The notes: generated from the letters alone by a model not told the origin. Positions 24,537-33,131 are shown, numbered from the stretch's first letter. The stretch: DNA of 36,936 nucleotides from F23-D06 sp045600525 (GCA_045600525.1 JAZRYC010000066.1:1-36936), one strand, 5' to 3'. A program made the numbers and translations.

Positions 24537-25388
24537 CTATTTGCTGACCTGTATGATTCGTTTTCGTCCGTTGATGTCTTCAATGGATTGAAAGTCTCCA
24601 TATCCGAGCTTTTGGAAAAGTTGGGCTGATTCCTGATGAAAATCTTCAAAAGTCTCTGCGTAAATGATTCCATCGCCGGCAAGGGCCGTTTTCCCGATTT
24701 TACCGATTGCCCGATAGAACAGCAGCGGATCTTGATTCGGTACAAATAATGCGCTTCCCGGTTCATAGTCCACAACGTTCCGGTGCAAATTGGGACGTTC
24801 GGATTGGGGAATGTAGGGCGGATTGCTGACGATGATGTCGAATTTTGTTGAGAATGGAAGAGAATGCGTTTGCAGCATATCATGTTGCGAAAATTGCACG
24901 TTGGCGCAAAGTGCTTTTGCGTTTTCCTGTGCGATTTTCAAGGCTTCTTTCGAGATGTCGGAGGCATAAACCTGGGCGTTGGGCAATGCCAATGCCAATG
25001 ATACGGCAATGCATCCACTACCGGTACCGATATCCCAAATGTGAATTTCGTCATCGTCCTTATGTCTGCGTATAATACGGTCCACTAATTCCTCTGTTTC
25101 GGGGCGGGGAATGAGCACGTCTGGTGTGACTTTGAATATGTGGCCATAGAAATAAGCCGTTTCCAATATATATTGGAGGGGACAACCTTGCTGAAGTGAG
25201 GCTAAGTCGGAGTTGAAAAGGACTTCCTGCTCGCTGGAAAGCGAGTCTTGTGCGTGTAGTGCCAACTCGTGGGCAGGCATTTGCAATCGTTCTTCCAGAT
25301 ATAATTTTGCAATAGCAGCCGCTTCATGTGAATCATAAAGCGGCTGCAGTTGGGTAGTGATGATTTTGGAAAAATCTCTGATCGTCAT
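24537..25388 (-). CDS. prmC: Peptide chain release factor N5-glutamine methyltransferase
   Basis: A 283-residue enzyme. The N-terminal helical domain (1-85) precedes LIPRPETEELV (residues 92-102), the SAM motif IWDIGTGSGCIAVSLAL (117-133), YASDIS and the catalytic NPPY (189-192, followed by IPQSE). It methylates the glutamine of the GGQ motif in release factors 1 and 2. Its start is 2 nt after the BT_3928-like stop, so it is translated with that gene. It is the last gene of the run led by the C25 protease. Confidence 0.96.
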   Translation of the reverse strand: MTIRDFSKIITTQLQPLYDSHEAAAIAKLYLEERLQMPAHELALHAQDSLSSEQEVLFNSDLASLQQGCPLQYILETAYFYGHIFKVTPDVLIPRPETEELVDRIIRRHKDDDEIHIWDIGTGSGCIAVSLALALPNAQVYASDISKEALKIAQENAKALCANVQFSQHDMLQTHSLPFSTKFDIIVSNPPYIPQSERPNLHRNVVDYEPGSALFVPNQDPLLFYRAIGKIGKTALAGDGIIYAETFEDFHQESAQLFQKLGYGDFQSIEDINGRKRIIQVSK

Positions 25389-25390
25389 TT

Positions 25391-26569
25391 TTATTCAGCG
25401 GATTTCGGAAAGTCACGCCATGCCCATTTGTCAACGACTACTCCCTTATTGAAGAGAATGATGCCCGGGTTGGAACGAACGGCGTCACGAACCATGAAGG
25501 GCCCCTTGATGGGGTCAATGGGATTGTGGTAAACAGGAAAATCCAATTGGTGTTTTTCTGTAAATTGTGCAATCTCTTCTTCGGAGGAGTTGGTTACGGC
25601 TACGAAGTCAATGCCCTTTTCTGCGCAGTCTGCGGCCAGTGCTTTGGCCTTTTCCAGTCCCTTGATATTGGTTTTATCCAAATTGTTCATGAAAAGCACG
25701 TATAGGTTCCGATCGTTTTGATGGCTGATGAGTTCGAAGGCATGGTCGGCGCCATTTTCATCCAACATGTTGAATCCATCGATTTTGGCACGTACCAGTT
25801 CGCTGATGATACTGTCTTTACGATCAACATAATCATAGTTCTCGTAGAAATCATCTCCTTGACTCATCAATTCATCCTGCGATAGGGTAACTTCTTGTCC
25901 GTCAGTCTTGTTTTTGTAAATAAACATGACTTCTTTTTGCGCCGGTTGCTCAATAAAGCTTTCTGTTACATCGTTGCCCTTCTTCCAGTCGGTGAAGTCA
26001 ATGAGGGGTAAGTGGTGGATGCAATAGAGCTGAAAGAGAACGGTAATGGCGGCAAAAAGGAGAATGGCACACCATTGTCCAAGATGAGAAAGACGGATGT
26101 TCGGTATGTTTTTTCGTTTGATGAATACGATGATGGTCGGAATGATGATCACAACATTCTTGAGGAAGGTGCCGAGGTTGGTGAGTTTGACGGCCTGTCC
26201 GAAGCATCCGCAGTCGTGTACGACGCCGAAATCATGGATACCATGTACTTCAAGGTATTCTGCTATAGCGAGCCACAACGTTAGGAAGAAGAAGAAGGTC
26301 ATGAAGATAAGATATCCTATGGCGGCAAGATTGATTTCAATGCGGAACAGCATCATGCAGCCCAATATGAATTCGCAGGCAATGGCCGCGATGGCGGCAA
26401 GTTGTGCGATCGGTTCAAGAAATCCCATGCCGAAGGATACGAAATAGTCATTCATCGTGATTCCGAAGTTCACAGGATCAACGGCTTTCGTGAAACTGGA
26501 AAAAAGGAAAAGACAGCCTAATAGGATTCGAATGATTTTAAGCCAGATGGGCTCTTTGTTTGTAGTCAT
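25391..26569 (-). CDS. BT_3928-like DoxX/MauE family membrane protein with thioredoxin-like C-terminus
   Basis: A 392-residue protein. The N-terminal half has four transmembrane helices of the DoxX/MauE type (RILLGCLFLFSSFTKAVDPVNFG, LAAIAAIACEFILGCMM, YLIFMTFFFFLTLWLA, NVVIIIPTIIVFI) with the redox-type motif VHDCGCFG (Cys120, Cys122). A fifth helix (CAILLFAAITVLFQLYCI) follows. The soluble C-terminal half, from about residue 285, has a thioredoxin-like shape (NLYVLFMNNLD, GIDFVAVTNSSEEEIAQF, NPGIILFNKGVVVDKW) but lacks a CxxC. The family normally follows DUF1599, as here (23-nt gap), and often precedes tpiA; here prmC comes next. A role in quinone-linked disulfide formation is inferred from MauE relatives. 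Confidence 0.85.
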   Translation of the reverse strand: MTTNKEPIWLKIIRILLGCLFLFSSFTKAVDPVNFGITMNDYFVSFGMGFLEPIAQLAAIAAIACEFILGCMMLFRIEINLAAIGYLIFMTFFFFLTLWLAIAEYLEVHGIHDFGVVHDCGCFGQAVKLTNLGTFLKNVVIIIPTIIVFIKRKNIPNIRLSHLGQWCAILLFAAITVLFQLYCIHHLPLIDFTDWKKGNDVTESFIEQPAQKEVMFIYKNKTDGQEVTLSQDELMSQGDDFYENYDYVDRKDSIISELVRAKIDGFNMLDENGADHAFELISHQNDRNLYVLFMNNLDKTNIKGLEKAKALAADCAEKGIDFVAVTNSSEEEIAQFTEKHQLDFPVYHNPIDPIKGPFMVRDAVRSNPGIILFNKGVVVDKWAWRDFPKSAE

Positions 26570-26592
26570 ATCGTTTTCGTTTTATAATATGT

Positions 26593-27150
26593 TTATTCTT
26601 CATGTTCCAATACCAGCCGGATGAGGGCGAATACGGAGTAATTGATGATATCGTAGTAGTTGGCATCCAAACCTTCAGAAACCAGGGTGTTGCCTTGATG
26701 ATCTTCTATGGATTTGATGCGGAAAAGCTTCATCAGGATGATGTCGTCCAAGGAACTGATGCGCATTTGGCGCCAAGCTTCATCGTAATCGTGGTTCTTG
26801 TTCATCATCAGTGCTTTTGCCTGGTGAAGATACTTGGTGAACAACTCAACGGCTTTTTCGGGAGCCATCTCCATTTGCACGGCATCATTGGCCACGCCGA
26901 TCTCCAATTGGATAAGCGCCATGGCGGAATAATTGACAATACCAATGAATTCTGGAATGATGCCTTCGGCAACTTTTGCCTCACCTTTTTCCTGGATGCT
27001 GCGTATGCGGTTGGCTTTGATGTATATCTGGTCCGTCAGCGATGAAGTGCGCAGAATGCGCCACGCTGTACCATAGTCAATGGCCTTTTTGGAAAAGATG
27101 TCAAGACACTGTCGAATGATTTCGTCGTATTGTGCGGAGGTATCGGTCAT
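26593..27150 (-). CDS. DUF1599 family protein (internally duplicated)
   Basis: A 185-residue soluble protein made of two similar halves: DYGTAWRILRTSSLTDQIYI...KANRIRSI and DYDEAWRQMRISSLDDIILM...KLFRIKSI, each followed by a EGxxxxxxxIxNYSxxALIxL helix. This is DUF1599 (related to the nucleotide-modification-associated Nmad1 domain). The repeated D-Y-x-x-A-W and acidic residues suggest ligand or metal binding; no activity is established here. Its ATG overlaps the C25 protease stop by 1 nt (TAATG), so its translation probably depends on ribosomes finishing the protease gene. No -7 box is seen before it. Confidence 0.88.
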   Translation of the reverse strand: MTDTSAQYDEIIRQCLDIFSKKAIDYGTAWRILRTSSLTDQIYIKANRIRSIQEKGEAKVAEGIIPEFIGIVNYSAMALIQLEIGVANDAVQMEMAPEKAVELFTKYLHQAKALMMNKNHDYDEAWRQMRISSLDDIILMKLFRIKSIEDHQGNTLVSEGLDANYYDIINYSVFALIRLVLEHEE

Positions 27151-30100
27151 TATTTCTTGATGAATTTGTATGTTGAAGTTGTGTTGTCGTTGGATATGAT
27201 TTTAATAAAATAAACGCCACTGGACAAATGGGATACATTTAATAAAGTCTCTTGTTCGGCAACGGCAGTGTTGGAGATCATTCTTCCACTGAGGTCAAAC
27301 AACTGAACCTGTCGCATGTTCTTGCTGCTGCTGATGTGAAGGGCATCGGAACAGGGGTTAGGATAGATTTGAAGGTTGTCAATGGTGTTTTCTGTGATTC
27401 CGACGGGGTCTTCAATGTCATTAACGGCCATTGTACCCATGCCGGGGAAGATGACGTTATCTACCCAAGCGCAATCACTTCCGCCAGTTGAAGAGTAGTC
27501 TTTGCTATAGGAAAACTTATACGTGTGATTGCCCGCAGATACTGGGAAGGATGCCTGTGACCAGTCTACATTACCGGATTGGCTTTCTTGTTCTTGTCCG
27601 TCAATATAGAACTTGAAGAAGTCATAACCGCTTTCAGAAGACACCTTGCGGAAAAAGGAAATGTTGCCATCAGAGGCCGCATTCATGGTAATCTGCATGG
27701 TGGAGGTGCCGTTGTTTGACAAATTGGCCTTTGAACGAGCGCAGTAGTTTCCTGCGTATGGTTGAGAACTCGTTATTGTCCAAGCGTTAGTGCCGGAATT
27801 CTGCCAGTTGAAGACGGAAAAATCACCACTTTCAAAGTTCTCCATAGCTTGTCCCACGGTGAGGAAGATGGTGTCAATATGGTGTACGTTTCCATAAATA
27901 ATATGGTAATACAGAGGAATGACGGTAAGGTCGGGAACTGTGTTAGAAACCTGTACGTTGAATGTGTTGGTGCAATTGTTCCCAGTTTCAATGCTGTAGA
28001 TGCTGTAAGAAGGACTGGTTACCACAACAGGGGAGTAGTTGCAGGTTAGGTCTACCGTGGCATCGTACAGGCAGGCGTGCCCGATGTTCTTATTGACGAA
28101 GGAAACGGTCACGTTGTCACCAGGGGCAATGAAAGTGCTTCCTCCCACAGGTTGTGCCGTGTAGTCGTCCATAACGAGTTTGGGAGCGTTGATGATAAGG
28201 TTGAAGGTTTTAGAAGAAGAATTGGCGCCCCAATCAACAGTGACAACAAATTCAGCAACGGTACCGTCTTCAATATCAGGTGAGAGGGAGGCGATAAAGG
28301 CGTTGTTAAGAGATGCAGATTGTCCTGTGGTAAGGGTTGCTTGGTTGGCGGATCCTTGATAGATGCTGACGCCCGGAGTGTTGCTGGCGATGGTTGCTGT
28401 AATGTTGGAAGCATTCTGAACGCCGATATTCTCTAAAGTGAGATCCCAACTGATGGTGTTGCCAGCTGTCGGAGTGCTGTTGCCGGCCAGTGCGACATTG
28501 GATGCCCAAACGTATGGGCCTTCTGGAACGATGGCGTGTATTGTTTTGAAATATTGAATGTGGTTTTGCGCTCCTATGGCTAATTCGTATTCGCCAGGCT
28601 CAATGTTGGAAAGAGATAAGTTGGCAGCTCCTGTCTCATCGGCAAAAGTAGCGGCAACCAGTTCGTTGTTATGGGTGAGCGCAACATAGGCCAATGGTTC
28701 GGTCTGCACTTGATAGGAATCAGAACCAATCATGATGATATCGTTGGCAGAAACATTCATGTTGCTGGGTGTTCCTAAATAAGGTCTAATGGAAGGATCT
28801 CCGAAAATATGGTATATCTCCCAGTAGTATTTTTTGTAGTTACTTTGGGAAGATTGAACGGCCAGATTGCCTCCCATGAGCAAGCCGCCTAACGTGGTGC
28901 TCCAGTTGCTGGAGGCCTCATTGTGGGTGTGGAATATGCGATCGTAGGCACCGAGATGCTGGGAGTCGTAGTTGGGGTTGGCCACAACACTGCTTCTGAA
29001 TCCGACTGCCCAATAGTAATCTTCATACCAATAGGTTACTTCTGAGCCTCCGATGTAGGCCATGGCACCTTTCCCATTGGCACGCAACAATGCTTCGCCG
29101 AAGCATTCACTCTGATTGAACTTTCCAGTGAGACAGCAGTTGCCGATCATGATGCCGTATTTTCCCTCGTTGTGCATGCTGGATATGTGCGAGATGGTAA
29201 AACTGGGATCGTACCATCCGTCTTCACTGCCGTGGGCAGTGTAATTGGCCCAACCAACACCGTCTCCGATTTCTGAACGGATTGTGGACGCCTGTGAGGA
29301 ACAGTTGTAGTTGTGTTTGTAAACGGTGTTATAGTTGTGTGTGGTGCTGGTCGTATTAATATAGTTGTTGTAGATGTAGTTGACTTGTCCATTGGCGAAC
29401 TCGGGCGAGAAACTGGCGTCAGTGCCTGCAATCAAAACGGCTTTGCCTAGGTAGGAAGGATCTGGCATGGTGTATTGCTCATACATGAGCGTTTTGCTGA
29501 TTTGAGGTGCCAGCTGGCTCGCATTGGTGGCGGAGAAACGTCCGTAATAGCAGTCAGGAATGTTGTCGCCGGAAGTCCAGCAGGCATAGTTGAGGTCGGT
29601 GACGTGGGAATTTTGTTCGGTACTTGAAAAAGCAGGAATCTGCTGAACATCGCCAACAAAGAGAATGAATGATGGAGCGGGATTCTCTGCGGTGGCATTG
29701 TTGTAGTGGGTCAGAATGTAGTTCTTGATGGAGGTTGTGGTGCTGCCTACAGCAGGATCATTGGTGTAGGCAACAACGACTTGGTAGCCAAGGCGCTTTT
29801 TCCATTGGATGAACTCGTTTAAATTCTCATTGTCCGCAAACATGGAATGGGCAATGATCAAATATTTGATTTGTGAAGCATTGAATTCGTCTCTGTTTCC
29901 TAAGGATGGATTGATGACGGATTCATGGGCTACGTTGAACAACGGACTGCCGTATTTTGCTTTGAGTTCGAAGGTGGCAGGTATATTCGCATTTACATAA
30001 CTAATAGATACATCAATGTGGGTGTATATGCGGATTTTGTGGGTGACTGGATTGTAGGCAACGGGTGAGATGGAAAGGTTGGCAAGAGCTACATCTCGCA

Positions 30101-30560
30101 TGATGCCGGCTTTCTCAACGCGAACCAAAGGTTCGGAATAAAAAGCATTGGTGCCGTACACTTCGTTGTCTTTCATGAATACGCGCTCTCCGGTGTAGGA
30201 TTTTGGATAGGAAGGTTGAGCCGGAAAGATTTCATGAGTAATACCTAATTGTGCGGCATCGTATTCCTCGTATGCGGCATCGGTGATGCTCGCAATTACG
30301 GAATCGCAAAGAGGAATTTCTAACAATTTGGTCATAATTGGGAGTTGGGGACAACCCACCTTCATGGAAAGTCCGTAGTCTTCCATTTCCAAACAGGAAT
30401 AGGTCGCATTGACATTTTTTATGTTTTGAACATTAGTGGTACCAGCGGTGAAATGAATGTTCACCTGGTCAAATGTATTACGGGTAACCGTGTAGTGCTG
30501 TCCGTAAACACATGCGCTCATTAAAGAGAGAACAAGCAGTAATAAAGAAAATTTTTTCAT
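27150..30560 (-). CDS. C25 gingipain-like cysteine protease with T9SS sorting domain
   Basis: A 1136-residue secreted protease. The start is ATG 30558-30560 (signal peptide MKKFSLLLLVLSLMSACVYGQ); an ATG 60 nt upstream lies before the promoter box. After a C25 propeptide (to about 225) the peptidase domain carries His443 (YTAHGSEDGW) and Cys476 (GNCCLTGKF). The spacing of 33 residues equals that between the catalytic residues of RgpB (His211/Cys244). An Ig-like region (PYLGTPSNMNVSANDIIMIG) and CARDB-like repeats follow. A cleaved-adhesin-type domain comes next (MENFESGDFSVFNWQNSG, SKANLSNNGTST, YDFFKFYIDGQEQ, CAWVDNVIFPG), and the type A T9SS domain ends the protein (LQIYPNPCSDALHI, LFDLSGRMI, LSSGVYFIKI). 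Cleavage specificity is unknown. It is first in a run with DUF1599, BT_3928 and prmC. Confidence 0.94.
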   Translation of the reverse strand: MKKFSLLLLVLSLMSACVYGQHYTVTRNTFDQVNIHFTAGTTNVQNIKNVNATYSCLEMEDYGLSMKVGCPQLPIMTKLLEIPLCDSVIASITDAAYEEYDAAQLGITHEIFPAQPSYPKSYTGERVFMKDNEVYGTNAFYSEPLVRVEKAGIMRDVALANLSISPVAYNPVTHKIRIYTHIDVSISYVNANIPATFELKAKYGSPLFNVAHESVINPSLGNRDEFNASQIKYLIIAHSMFADNENLNEFIQWKKRLGYQVVVAYTNDPAVGSTTTSIKNYILTHYNNATAENPAPSFILFVGDVQQIPAFSSTEQNSHVTDLNYACWTSGDNIPDCYYGRFSATNASQLAPQISKTLMYEQYTMPDPSYLGKAVLIAGTDASFSPEFANGQVNYIYNNYINTTSTTHNYNTVYKHNYNCSSQASTIRSEIGDGVGWANYTAHGSEDGWYDPSFTISHISSMHNEGKYGIMIGNCCLTGKFNQSECFGEALLRANGKGAMAYIGGSEVTYWYEDYYWAVGFRSSVVANPNYDSQHLGAYDRIFHTHNEASSNWSTTLGGLLMGGNLAVQSSQSNYKKYYWEIYHIFGDPSIRPYLGTPSNMNVSANDIIMIGSDSYQVQTEPLAYVALTHNNELVAATFADETGAANLSLSNIEPGEYELAIGAQNHIQYFKTIHAIVPEGPYVWASNVALAGNSTPTAGNTISWDLTLENIGVQNASNITATIASNTPGVSIYQGSANQATLTTGQSASLNNAFIASLSPDIEDGTVAEFVVTVDWGANSSSKTFNLIINAPKLVMDDYTAQPVGGSTFIAPGDNVTVSFVNKNIGHACLYDATVDLTCNYSPVVVTSPSYSIYSIETGNNCTNTFNVQVSNTVPDLTVIPLYYHIIYGNVHHIDTIFLTVGQAMENFESGDFSVFNWQNSGTNAWTITSSQPYAGNYCARSKANLSNNGTSTMQITMNAASDGNISFFRKVSSESGYDFFKFYIDGQEQESQSGNVDWSQASFPVSAGNHTYKFSYSKDYSSTGGSDCAWVDNVIFPGMGTMAVNDIEDPVGITENTIDNLQIYPNPCSDALHISSSKNMRQVQLFDLSGRMISNTAVAEQETLLNVSHLSSGVYFIKIISNDNTTSTYKFIKK

Positions 30561-30585
30561 GAAATGTGGATTTTTTAAAAGCGCG

Positions 30586-30593
30586 CAAAGATA
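30586..30593 (-). promoter_or_regulatory. -7 promoter element for the C25 protease operon
   Basis: Minus-strand TATCTTTG (forward CAAAGATA) followed by CGCGC matches TAnnTTTG, 25 nt before ATG 30560. The -33 region for this promoter would fall on the plus-strand -7 box at 30610-30617. Confidence 0.7.
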
Positions 30594-30609
30594 GTAAAAA
30601 ACCTTTTTG

Positions 30610-30617
30610 TACTTTTG
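30610..30617 (+). promoter_or_regulatory. -7 promoter element for the tsaC-like gene
   Basis: TACTTTTG followed by CATTTTC matches TAnnTTTG, 17 nt before ATG 30635. Its expected -33 position overlaps the opposite-strand -7 box at 30586-30593. Confidence 0.65.
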
Positions 30618-30634
30618 CATTTTCTAATAAAACG

Positions 30635-31204
30635 ATGTCTATGGAACAAGAAGTTAAACGATGTGTTGATTTTCTGCGCGAAGGGAAGGTTATTCTTTAT
30701 CCGACTGATACTGTTTGGGGCATCGGCTGTGATGCAACTAATGAGCAGGCAATCAAAAAGATATATAAGATCAAACAACGCGATGAGAAGAAAAGTATGA
30801 TTATTCTCCTCGATGCGGCGGAACGCCTTCCCATGTATGTGGGAAAAATTCCATTGATTGCCTGGGATCTGGTTCCGGAAGCCTCCCGTCCTACGACATT
30901 TATTTATCCAGATGCCATCAATCTGCCAAATAATCTGACGCATGAGGATGGTACTATTGCTATACGCATTGTTCAGCATGATTTCTGTAGAAAGGTGATA
31001 CGCGCCCTTGGACATCCGATAGTCTCTACTTCAGCTAATGTGGCAGGACAACCCACTCCTCAGACGTTCCCTCAGATTCCTCAGGAAATTTTGGATCAGA
31101 TGGACTATGTTGTTCCTCAGGAATATGCCGACTCCCTTGATTATAAACCTTCCCGTTTGATAAAGTTTTTGGACGATTATAACTTTACTGTGATTAGAGA
31201 TTAA
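30635..31204 (+). CDS. L-threonylcarbamoyladenylate synthase (TsaC/Sua5/YrdC family)
   Basis: A 189-residue short-form protein. Starts at 30635 (MSMEQEV) and 30641 are both possible; an upstream in-frame ATG at 30566 lies before the promoter box. YrdC-domain features seen: ILYPTDTVWGIGCDATNEQA (residues 20-40), IYKIKQRDEKKSMIILL (nucleotide and bicarbonate-binding loop), GTIAIRIVQHDFCRKVI, and VSTSANVAGQPTP. The enzyme makes threonylcarbamoyl-AMP for the t6A37 modification of ANN-decoding tRNAs; the transfer genes (tsaB/D/E) are not in the window. It lacks the C-terminal Sua5 domain, as usual for the short form. A YciO paralogue is the alternative. Confidence 0.88.
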   Translation: MSMEQEVKRCVDFLREGKVILYPTDTVWGIGCDATNEQAIKKIYKIKQRDEKKSMIILLDAAERLPMYVGKIPLIAWDLVPEASRPTTFIYPDAINLPNNLTHEDGTIAIRIVQHDFCRKVIRALGHPIVSTSANVAGQPTPQTFPQIPQEILDQMDYVVPQEYADSLDYKPSRLIKFLDDYNFTVIRD

Positions 31205-31211
31205 GCCCATT

Positions 31212-31676
31212 ATGAATAAAATCGCTGTCTTTGCCGGTTCGTTTTGCCCCTTTACAAAGGGACATGAAGATATCCTTCAAAAAGCACTTCCGCTTTTCGA
31301 CAAGGTATATGTTGCCGTCGGCCATAATTTTCAAAAGAAAGATATGTTCTCCGTGGAGCAGAGACTGACATGGATACGGAAACTCTATTCTGGTGAGCCG
31401 AAAGTGGAGGTGGTTCCCTATCAGGGACTAACTACTGATTTGTGCTTGAAATTGGGCGCCCAGTATCTGATTCGCGGCCTTCGTAATACAGTTGATTTTA
31501 TGATGGAACAGGAAATGTGTCAGGTGAATGGACGGTTGGCACCATCGGTCCAGACGATCTTCATCCCCGCTTCCCCACAATGGGCTCCGGTATCCTCTTC
31601 TCTGGTACGCGAATTGTGGTCTCTCCATGCCGATTATTCCCCCTATGTCTCTTTTGAACTTCCTAATGTAGAATGA
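31212..31676 (+). CDS. coaD: Pantetheine-phosphate adenylyltransferase
   Basis: A 154-residue nucleotidyltransferase. The N-terminal motif is GSFCPFTKGH: Ser10 and His18 hold the (T/S)...H positions, but the usually conserved Asp12 (of G-T-F-D-P) is a cysteine. Later blocks agree with CoaD (VYVAVGHNFQKKDMFSVEQR, IRGLRNTVDFMMEQEM, PASPQWAPVSSSLVRE with the ISSS/VRE signature). It joins ATP and 4'-phosphopantetheine to give dephospho-CoA; coaBC of the same pathway is at 7.5-8.7 kb. It lies 7 nt after the tsaC-like gene and overlaps the next gene by 4 nt (ATGA). Confidence 0.92.
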   Translation: MNKIAVFAGSFCPFTKGHEDILQKALPLFDKVYVAVGHNFQKKDMFSVEQRLTWIRKLYSGEPKVEVVPYQGLTTDLCLKLGAQYLIRGLRNTVDFMMEQEMCQVNGRLAPSVQTIFIPASPQWAPVSSSLVRELWSLHADYSPYVSFELPNVE

Positions 31677-33118
31677 ACCGTCAAATTTTGTCATATTGTC
31701 TGTTGATGATCCTGCTTTGCTTTGCAAAAGTACTGGATGCCCAACCGGTGACCATTACCGGAACGGCACCTTTTGCAAAGAACCAGGAAATACGGCTGGC
31801 GGTCATGAATGATTTGCTTAACGGAATTCCTCAGTTGGTTGCTACTGATAAAATCGATCGAAATGGACATTTTAAACTGACATATCAAACAAACGATATT
31901 CAATTGGTGCAACTCTCTATTCGCACGACAAAGGCAGAATTCTTCATTGTACCTCATAATGCATATGAATTCCAGGTTTCTGTGGATAGTGCCCTTTTTG
32001 GATTTGTCTGCCCAGAAACTTTTGGCGGCTTCCTTCAAATAGCTTCTTCGAAAACAGATACGGCCGACTTGAATTATAAACTCAATCGCTTTTCAAACTA
32101 TTTGGATAACGCGATGGATTATTTCGGTTTCAGGTTGATTTATGACAAAGATGCAACCGCTTACGATTCCATTCAACAGCTGCTTAAGGAACGTTTTGAT
32201 ATACGCTACAATCCTCAGAATTTCTATCAGACATACCTCTTCTATTCTTGTGGAATGATTGATCGTATGTTTATGGTTAAGGAACCGCAATTTGTATATC
32301 GGCAGTATTTTGAAGATAAGGATGTGCTGTATAATAATCCGGCATATATGTCCCTGTTCAATGCCTGTTATACGGATTATCTGTATAATTCCAGATATGT
32401 TTCCAAGGATTTGCTTTCTCGCACTATCAATGAGGATGCCGATTTTTTAGGCCTTTTTAACGAAACGGGGCGTGATCCGATGTTGGTAAATGACCGCATT
32501 CGCGAACTTGTTATTTTGAAGAATCTCATCGCCCTTTACGATGATGAGGATTTTGACAGAGGAAATATTATTGAACTATTACAATATATTAAGGATAACT
32601 CCCGATTCCCAGAACATGTGCTCTTTGCCCAAAACGCACTTTCAAAACTAAGACCTTCTGAAAACGCAAAGGAATCCCCCGTATTTAAAAATTCAAAAGG
32701 AAAGAATATTGACTTTAAACAGTTTGAAGGAAAAGACATCTATGTACAGCTTTTCCAAAGTGACTGCATGGAATGTATTCGAGAAATGATGATTCTTAAG
32801 GAACTATATGGCACGTACGCTGATAAAATACAGTTCGTGAGCCTTGATTTGGATATGGACAAGGAGAATTACGAAAATTTTTGTGAGACGTATGCCGAAA
32901 TGTTTCCGTGGCCAATCCTCCATTTTAATGACCAGTATGATTGGTTGATGGAGAATGGAATTGAAACATTGCCGGACTATATGGTGATGGATCAGGAAGG
33001 GAGAATTATTAGCAGAGACCTGCCCGCTCCGGGAAATGGCCTGGCTGGTTTTCTTCAAAGAATCTTTCCCAAAGAAGAACAAGAAGATAATAATCCGCTT
33101 TTTAGAAATAAACAATAA
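31673..33118 (+). CDS. Exported thioredoxin-fold protein with CMEC motif
   Basis: A 481-residue protein with a signal peptide (MNRQILSYCLLMILLCFAKVLDAQ). The N-terminal 330 residues contain a DUF4369-like beta region (VTITGTAPFAKNQEIRLAVM, GHFKLTYQTNDIQLVQLSIR) and a helical middle (NYLDNAMDYFG...LLKERFDIRY). The C-terminal thioredoxin-like domain has CMEC (Cys365, Cys368) in LFQSDCMECIREMMILKELY, then IQFVSLDLDMDKENY and WLMENGIETLPDYMVMDQEGR; the cis-proline is the TLPDY proline. Two acidic/Met residues between the cysteines are unusual for TlpA (CxPC). It overlaps coaD by 4 nt and precedes a classical TlpA by 13 nt. Confidence 0.82.
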   Translation: MNRQILSYCLLMILLCFAKVLDAQPVTITGTAPFAKNQEIRLAVMNDLLNGIPQLVATDKIDRNGHFKLTYQTNDIQLVQLSIRTTKAEFFIVPHNAYEFQVSVDSALFGFVCPETFGGFLQIASSKTDTADLNYKLNRFSNYLDNAMDYFGFRLIYDKDATAYDSIQQLLKERFDIRYNPQNFYQTYLFYSCGMIDRMFMVKEPQFVYRQYFEDKDVLYNNPAYMSLFNACYTDYLYNSRYVSKDLLSRTINEDADFLGLFNETGRDPMLVNDRIRELVILKNLIALYDDEDFDRGNIIELLQYIKDNSRFPEHVLFAQNALSKLRPSENAKESPVFKNSKGKNIDFKQFEGKDIYVQLFQSDCMECIREMMILKELYGTYADKIQFVSLDLDMDKENYENFCETYAEMFPWPILHFNDQYDWLMENGIETLPDYMVMDQEGRIISRDLPAPGNGLAGFLQRIFPKEEQEDNNPLFRNKQ

Positions 33119-33131
33119 AATTATAGAGATT

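Noticed and set aside
30561..30620. Longer start for the C25 protease and for the tsaC-like gene (30566)
   Set aside because: Both upstream starts lie on the far side of their own -7 promoter boxes; the shorter starts restore a signal peptide or the usual family N-terminus.
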